DNA of 64,000 bases. Origin: Terrisporobacter petrolearius. GTDB lineage: Bacteria > Bacillota > Clostridia > Peptostreptococcales > Peptostreptococcaceae. The DNA lies in assembly GCF_020748185.1 (NCBI RefSeq), contig NZ_JAHZMO010000006.1, positions 1 to 64,000 of the forward strand. The letters are read 5' to 3'. Under the pieces are notes generated by a model that searched no databases, was not told where the DNA came from, and was given only the letters and a program-made list of their open reading frames with translations. Within the stretch, counting starts at the first letter, position 1, and each line of letters begins with the position of its first letter. Made by a program: the position numbers and the translations under genes. Below are positions 59,286-64,000 of the stretch, piece after piece.

Positions 59286-59573
59286 ATGCATAAAAAAGGT
59301 ATTCTGTACGTGTTTCCCATTGTTTATTAAATCCAGCTACAAGAGTTTATATAATGGGTAGAAGATTTAATTTAGCTAGAATGATAAGTGATTATTTTTT
59401 CAAGTAAGAATATAGCTATAATACAGCAACCTTGTCCAGAATTTACAGCTATGGGATATTGGAAAAATCCTCAGGGAAGACAACAATATGATAATGTATT
59501 TTTCAAAAAACACTGTGGAAAAGAATTAGAGAGCTATGTTGATATGGTACAAATGGAATATTATTTGCAATAA
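59286..59573 (+). pseudogene. TudS/DUF523-related protein, frameshifted
   Basis: ATG at 59286 after AAGGAG reads MHKKGILYV. A frameshift is needed to continue with VSHCLLNPATRVYIMGRRFN, and another near 59400 to IAIIQQPCPEFTAMGYWKNP, ending with KHCGKELESYVDMVQMEYYL at the TAA of 59571. The restored protein resembles a short group of cysteine-containing TudS/DUF523-like proteins (Cys in SHCLLN and QPCPEF), some of which are thiouracil desulfidases. Two frameshifts make it inactive. Confidence 0.6.
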
Positions 59574-59655
59574 TGGGAGGGATGATGCTAAGTAAATTTT
59601 ATAAAGGTGAAATAAACGATAATATGAAATTATTTAAAGTGGATAGATCCGATAA

Positions 59656-59718
59656 ATAGAATAAACATAAAAAATTCTACTGATTGTAAAATTAGTAGAA
59701 CTTTTTTATGTTTATTAT
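59656..59718. terminator. Long inverted repeat, probable bidirectional terminator
   Basis: AATAAACATAAAAAATTCTA and its complement TAGAACTTTTTTATGTTTATT frame a short loop over roughly 22 paired positions. It lies between a relic region and the converging teichoic-acid gene. Its length and AT content would also fit a small MITE-like repeat. A preceding short frame (MLSKFYKGEIND...) has an RBS but no known relatives. Confidence 0.65.
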
Positions 59719-59851
59719 GAAGTACTACAAATTTATAAAAATGTATCGCACAAATTAATCAAGTACAAACAAACTAAAATTATGAATAAGTAAGGGTTAA
59801 ACTTAATAAAAAGTTTATTTTGTATTTACTTATACTAACTATTGAATATTA

Positions 59852-62266
59852 CTAAGCTAGAAGATTTTCAAATTGTTTTACTGCTTCTTTGTTGTACTCT
59901 TTATAATCAACATTCATACATTTAACTTTATTATTTAGCAAATCAATCATACCATTATAAATTCCGTTAGTTGAGTTTTCTACAAGAGTTCCTTTATTTT
60001 TCAACATAAATTGTCTAGGTCCATCAATGTCTGTTGAAATAACAGGTAATCCTAACATATCAGCTTCAGCAATAACCAGTCCAAATCCTTCGTAGTATGA
60101 AGATAAAACGAAATAGTCGCATTTTTTCAAAACAGTATATGGGTTTGACATGGATTTAATAATTATAATATTTTCACTGCATACTTTTGATTGTGCATAT
60201 TCTAAAGTAGAATTATATAGTTTGCCATGACCTCCAATAATAAATAAGTAAGTATCATTATTCTCTAACCATACTTTATAGAATGCATCAATAAGTCTTA
60301 GATGACCTTTTTCTTGTGAAAATCTTCCTATTGTAACAAACTTTTTAGAGTTACTATTTAGAATTGTTTTCATTCTTTCTAAGTCTGTATTAATAATTGT
60401 ATCATTGTCTATTAATAATTCATCTGTAGACATTGCAATAACTCTACTATAATCAATAATATTATTTGCAATTAATTTATTGGATGTTTTACAAAAATAG
60501 TTTACTGATTCAGACATGTCAACGGTAACCATTGCAACTTTATTATATGTATTATAAGCATATGATAAAACATCCTTACGTTGATTATTCCTAGTTCTTA
60601 TTTCTTCAACCATATTATTATGAACATAAATAATATTATTACACTTAAACTTAGAATACTTCAAAATAGGACTAGCTTCATATCCACAAAATTGTATTGC
60701 ATGCGAAAAGTTAATATCGCCAAATGAACGCCTAATTTCAAGATTATAAGCGGTGTCAAGATGTTTAGCCATAGTTGAAGCTGAAATAAACTTATTATTA
60801 TATAAATGATATATAATTTCTTCTTTCAATGTTAAAACCATTTTTCCCTGTATGGGAATATAATTAACTATTGATTTTAAGTCTTGGAATTGAGTTAAAT
60901 TATGTTTTATTTTTCTGGGAATATAATTAATATAATAATTTTTTTTATCTAAGTCTAAATTAAGCAGTAAATTTTTTATAGAGGTAGTAATACCATTTTT
61001 AGCCATGTTACCCACATAAATTAAAACATTTTCCTTATTGTTTTTAGGAATTTCAAATGTGGGCATTATATTATTTTTGTTTAATATTACAGTGTCGCAA
61101 AGATTTTTACATGAATATTTACTATCATATGAACAGTAATTATCAATAAATTTACTATCATTGTAATTTTTATCAGTTATAATTTCATTGAACAATTCAT
61201 CAATATTTTTTACTAAAGGAAACGGTAAGGTATTAATATCTAAGTATGTACCACGATTATTTAAGTATTCTTCTTTATCATATGTAAACAGAATTATTTT
61301 ATTTTTAGTTAAGGCATAATCAAACATTACACTTGAATAATCAGTTATTAAGCAATCTGTTGCAGCCAAAAACTCATATGTTTCAAAGTACTTAGGCATA
61401 GGTTTTATATGTTTAAACATCTTATAGTCTATTCTAGAACTTGCCAATGGATGAATATTAACATACATGATTTGACTATCTGTTAATCGTTTGTCAAGTT
61501 CGAGTAAATGATATAGTATATAAGTATTTTCTATAGTTTTACCTTGAGTAATACTGTGATTACGATAAGTTGGCATATATGCAATTACTTGTATATCATC
61601 ATTAATTTCATAATATTCACGAACTTGTAATCGAATATCATCATCAAAGAAAACTGAATTTCTAGGATAACCCCCTAATATTGGCCTGGAATTACAAATA
61701 TTTTCAAGCATGTAGTCATTTAGCATATGATCCATAGTAAATTTATTAGGATAAAGCAAATAATCTGATAATATAAAATTTCTTTGAACATTTCCAAGAA
61801 GATGTGCATCAGCATTACTGTTCTTACCTAAGGTCTTAAGTGGTGTTCCATGCCATGTATTAGTATATACCTGTCCTTTTCTTTTAATAAAGAAAGGTAA
61901 AAAAGTTGTATCGTTAAATAAGTACTTAGAAGTAGCTACCACTTTATAATATTCCTTAGAATAAATTGATACAGTTTTAAAATTATCTAAATTATACTTT
62001 TCTAAAGCTTTAAAAATATTATTTTTATTGCTTTCTTTAACTGTAAAATAAATATCATAATCTTTATATGACGTATTAGTCAAAAGTTCTTTTAATATAT
62101 AATACATATTACCGTTATAAGTTCTACCATGTTGTGATTCTAATAAAATAGCCTTTTCATTTATAGGTAAATCTTTTATATATTTACGATATTTCATTTT
62201 ATTGAACGATAATTTTTTAAAAGATTTACGTAACTTTTTATATTTTTTTTTGAGTCCCTTTATCAT
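59852..62266 (-). CDS. CDP-glycerol glycerophosphotransferase fused to a GT4 glycosyltransferase
   Basis: The 804-residue protein, ATG with GAGGGGGAAA upstream, has a basic N-terminus (KKKYKKLRKSFKKL). Residues about 30-390 are a TagB/TagF-type glycerophosphotransferase domain (NTWHGTPLKTLGKN, YMPTYRNHS, NIHPLASSR, DCLITDYSSVMFDYAL with the family His/Asp residues). Residues about 410-800 are a GT-B glycosyltransferase (TIGRFSQEKGHLRLIDAF, and YYEGFGLVIAEADMLGLPVISTD). It could both extend a poly(glycerol phosphate) chain and add a sugar. It acts on the cytoplasmic membrane face. It is divergent from the next transferase gene. Confidence 0.88.
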   Translation of the reverse strand: MIKGLKKKYKKLRKSFKKLSFNKMKYRKYIKDLPINEKAILLESQHGRTYNGNMYYILKELLTNTSYKDYDIYFTVKESNKNNIFKALEKYNLDNFKTVSIYSKEYYKVVATSKYLFNDTTFLPFFIKRKGQVYTNTWHGTPLKTLGKNSNADAHLLGNVQRNFILSDYLLYPNKFTMDHMLNDYMLENICNSRPILGGYPRNSVFFDDDIRLQVREYYEINDDIQVIAYMPTYRNHSITQGKTIENTYILYHLLELDKRLTDSQIMYVNIHPLASSRIDYKMFKHIKPMPKYFETYEFLAATDCLITDYSSVMFDYALTKNKIILFTYDKEEYLNNRGTYLDINTLPFPLVKNIDELFNEIITDKNYNDSKFIDNYCSYDSKYSCKNLCDTVILNKNNIMPTFEIPKNNKENVLIYVGNMAKNGITTSIKNLLLNLDLDKKNYYINYIPRKIKHNLTQFQDLKSIVNYIPIQGKMVLTLKEEIIYHLYNNKFISASTMAKHLDTAYNLEIRRSFGDINFSHAIQFCGYEASPILKYSKFKCNNIIYVHNNMVEEIRTRNNQRKDVLSYAYNTYNKVAMVTVDMSESVNYFCKTSNKLIANNIIDYSRVIAMSTDELLIDNDTIINTDLERMKTILNSNSKKFVTIGRFSQEKGHLRLIDAFYKVWLENNDTYLFIIGGHGKLYNSTLEYAQSKVCSENIIIIKSMSNPYTVLKKCDYFVLSSYYEGFGLVIAEADMLGLPVISTDIDGPRQFMLKNKGTLVENSTNGIYNGMIDLLNNKVKCMNVDYKEYNKEAVKQFENLLA

Positions 62267-62451
62267 ATTTCCCCCTCGAAAAATGTCTAATATTAAATAT
62301 TTATATTACAATAAATAATTATAGACAAATTATACCAACTAAACAAAAAAAAGTAAAATATTTCCTACAAATTGTTTTAAAGATGGTTTATAATTGTTAT
62401 AGTATGTAAAAAATGGAAAGGGAAATATATGTATAGATTAGGAAATGGGTT

Positions 62452-63624
62452 ATGATGGAAAAAATTTTAAATTTAATAAAAACTCAAATCTGTAGAATTA
62501 TATTTAATTGTAAAATAGAAGATAATATATGGATATTTTCATCTACCAATAACAGAAAGTTTAACTATAATTCAAAATATATGTTTGAATATATTTTAAG
62601 TAATGAACCAGAGATTAAGCCGTATTATGTAATCAATGATGATATATTAAGAAAACAAATGCAAGAAAAGTATGGAGAAGAGTATTTTATTAATACAAAA
62701 AATGCAAAGGGAATATTAAAAGTACTGTCAGCTAGGGTATGGTTAACGTCTGCAGGACTACCATTGTATGGGTTTGGTTTAGGTAAGAGAAGAATCATTG
62801 TGAATCTGTGGCATGGAGTTCCTTTAAAAAAAATTGCTTTAATGGAGAATAATTACGGAATTATTAAAAAAATTTATTTTAAAAAAATTTTTTCTAATAA
62901 TTATAGATATATTTCAACTACCTCAAATAAATTGACTACTATAATGAAAAATAGCTTTGGAGTAAATGAAAATAAAATTAAAGTTTGGGGACAACCTAGA
63001 AATGATGTTCTATTTAAGGGACAAAATAAAAAAATAATTCAGTCATCATATCCTGATATAAATAAATATGAAAGAATAATATTATATGCACCAACGTATA
63101 GGGAGTATAAAGATACTATGCTATTTCCATTTGATGATTATAGTAAAAATCAATTGAATATGTTTTTACAAGATAAGAAGGCTATTATATTTATAAAAAC
63201 ACATATTGATGAAACAGCTAATACATCTAAATACATAGATGATAGAGTAAGATTGTTGGATGAAGACATGGTTGACGATATTATGGTTGTACTTAATACA
63301 TTTGATGTACTAATTACAGATTATTCGAGCATTTATATAGATTATTTATTATTAGAAAGACCAATGATATTTCTGCCTTATGATAAGGATGAGTATCTAA
63401 CTAAAAGAGGGATGAATTTTGAATATGATAAAGTTACACCGGGATATAAACCGAAAAGTATGAAGGAATTTTTAGAATCATTAAATATGATATTTGAAAA
63501 TGAAGATATATTTGAAAAAGAAAGAAAATCAATAAATAGTCTATTTAATGAGATAAAGGAACCATGTTCAGCAAAAATTTTTTCATATATTAAACATGAT
63601 ATATGTGCATTAAAAAGTAAATAA
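62452..63624 (+). CDS. CDP-glycerol glycerophosphotransferase (TagB/TagF-like)
   Basis: The 390-residue protein's ATG is at 62452, with a second ATG at 62455. It has the same core motifs as the larger neighbour: NLWHGVPLKKIAL, YAPTYREYK, FIKTHIDE and VLITDYSSIYIDYLLLERP. It transfers glycerol phosphate from CDP-glycerol to the teichoic-acid linkage or chain. It is the first gene of a unit that continues with a cytidylyltransferase 16 bases later, so donor synthesis and use are co-expressed. Confidence 0.9.
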   Translation: MMEKILNLIKTQICRIIFNCKIEDNIWIFSSTNNRKFNYNSKYMFEYILSNEPEIKPYYVINDDILRKQMQEKYGEEYFINTKNAKGILKVLSARVWLTSAGLPLYGFGLGKRRIIVNLWHGVPLKKIALMENNYGIIKKIYFKKIFSNNYRYISTTSNKLTTIMKNSFGVNENKIKVWGQPRNDVLFKGQNKKIIQSSYPDINKYERIILYAPTYREYKDTMLFPFDDYSKNQLNMFLQDKKAIIFIKTHIDETANTSKYIDDRVRLLDEDMVDDIMVVLNTFDVLITDYSSIYIDYLLLERPMIFLPYDKDEYLTKRGMNFEYDKVTPGYKPKSMKEFLESLNMIFENEDIFEKERKSINSLFNEIKEPCSAKIFSYIKHDICALKSK

Positions 63625-63639
63625 TTGGGGGAATTAACT

Positions 63640-64000
63640 ATGAAAAAAATAATTACTTACGGAACATTCGATTTATTACATTATGGTCATGTAAATTTAT
63701 TAGAAAGAGCAAAAGCATTAGGTGACTATTTAGTAGTTGTTTTATCAAGTGATGAGTTTAATTGGGATCAAAAAAATAAAAAATGTTATTTTAGCTATGA
63801 AGAAAGAAAAAGATTACTAGAGGCAATACGTTATGTAGATTTAGTCATACCAGAAAATAGCTGGGACCAAAAAATAAATGATGTTAAGGAATTTAAAATA
63901 GATACATTTGTAATGGGAGATGACTGGAAGGGTAAATTTGACTTTTTAAGTGAATACTGTGAGGTGGTATATTTACCTAGAACTCCTGAAATATCAACCA
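63640..64000 (+). CDS. tagD: Glycerol-3-phosphate cytidylyltransferase TagD (partial)
   Basis: The ATG at 63640 follows TGGGGGAA, 16 bases after the preceding stop, and the frame is open to the window end (120 codons seen of about 130). The nucleotidyltransferase motif GTFDLLHYGHVNLLERAKALG has the HxGH signature, with RYVDLVIPENSWDQK and FVMGDDWKGKFDFL near the end. The enzyme makes CDP-glycerol from CTP and glycerol-3-phosphate, the donor for the two transferases encoded beside it. Confidence 0.93.
   Translation, partial: MKKIITYGTFDLLHYGHVNLLERAKALGDYLVVVLSSDEFNWDQKNKKCYFSYEERKRLLEAIRYVDLVIPENSWDQKINDVKEFKIDTFVMGDDWKGKFDFLSEYCEVVYLPRTPEIST

Noticed and set aside
1-64000. tRNA, rRNA and CRISPR arrays
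   Set aside because: No cloverleaf-like sequence with CCA-type end, no rRNA core sequence and no regularly spaced repeats were noticed; a tRNA search program was not available.

Overview
The window comes from a low-GC Gram-positive bacterium, most likely a member of class Clostridia. The codon use is AT-rich, Shine-Dalgarno sequences are strong (AGGAGG), and TTG/GTG starts are common. Regulator and transporter families are clostridial, and a CDP-glycerol-based teichoic acid locus sits at the right end. Genus cannot be fixed from the sequence alone; a Peptostreptococcaceae or Clostridiaceae genome is an inference.

Layout. (1) 1-122 is the end of an IS3-type insertion sequence. (2) About 290-12190 is a mobile module, visibly richer in GC than the rest at its left end. 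It holds a phage/ICE-type replication cassette (two small proteins, DUF2800 nuclease-like protein, DUF2815 ssDNA-binding protein, family A DNA polymerase), three consecutive serine-recombinase genes, and the resistance pair lsa(E)-lnu(B) behind a transcription-attenuation leader. A related repeat of about 200 bp lies at both ends. (3) 12300-18710 is a decayed zone. It holds fragments of MerR/TipAS regulators, an IS66 transposase, an AAA+ ATPase, a methyltransferase, a phosphotransferase-like protein and an IS21 transposase, interrupted by one intact MerR-ABC exporter operon. (4) 18770-28741 holds a VOC protein, an RsgA GTPase behind a short leader ORF, a Mef-type macrolide efflux pump with an attenuator leader peptide (MTASIRLR), a TetR plus membrane-anchored lactonase-like metallo-beta-lactamase, a MarR-GNAT fusion, an XRE-AbrB fusion and an alpha/beta hydrolase. 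(5) 29216-32603 and 50314-53644 are two paralogous response regulator-ABC ATPase-ABC permease-histidine kinase operons. (6) 32770-40667 is a metabolic/transport block: GMC oxidoreductase divergent from a BCCT betaine/choline-type carrier, HxlR regulator, glucose/sorbosone dehydrogenase-like propeller and OFA-family MFS. (7) 40933-50115 holds a soluble chemoreceptor, an Msr(D)-like ABC-F protein with attenuator plus an MFS pump, a PadR operon, a DedA protein, an AraC-GyrI-like regulator, and a permuted papain-fold protein overlapping a TVP38 protein. (8) 53877-59573 holds a metallo-hydrolase, DinB remnant, two flavodoxins, a Vat-like acetyltransferase, a HAD pseudogene, a proline iminopeptidase and a desulfidase-like pseudogene. 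(9) 59852-64000 is teichoic-acid biosynthesis (two CDP-glycerol transferases, one fused to a glycosyltransferase, and a partial TagD).

Taken together, much of the window handles antimicrobials that act on ribosome or envelope. It has ribosome protection (Lsa(E), Msr(D)-like), drug modification (Lnu(B), Vat-like), efflux (two MFS pumps) and three BcrA-type exporters. Several of these genes sit behind short leader ORFs followed by terminator hairpins, which is the architecture of drug-sensed ribosome-stalling attenuation. No CRISPR array, rRNA or tRNA gene was seen.
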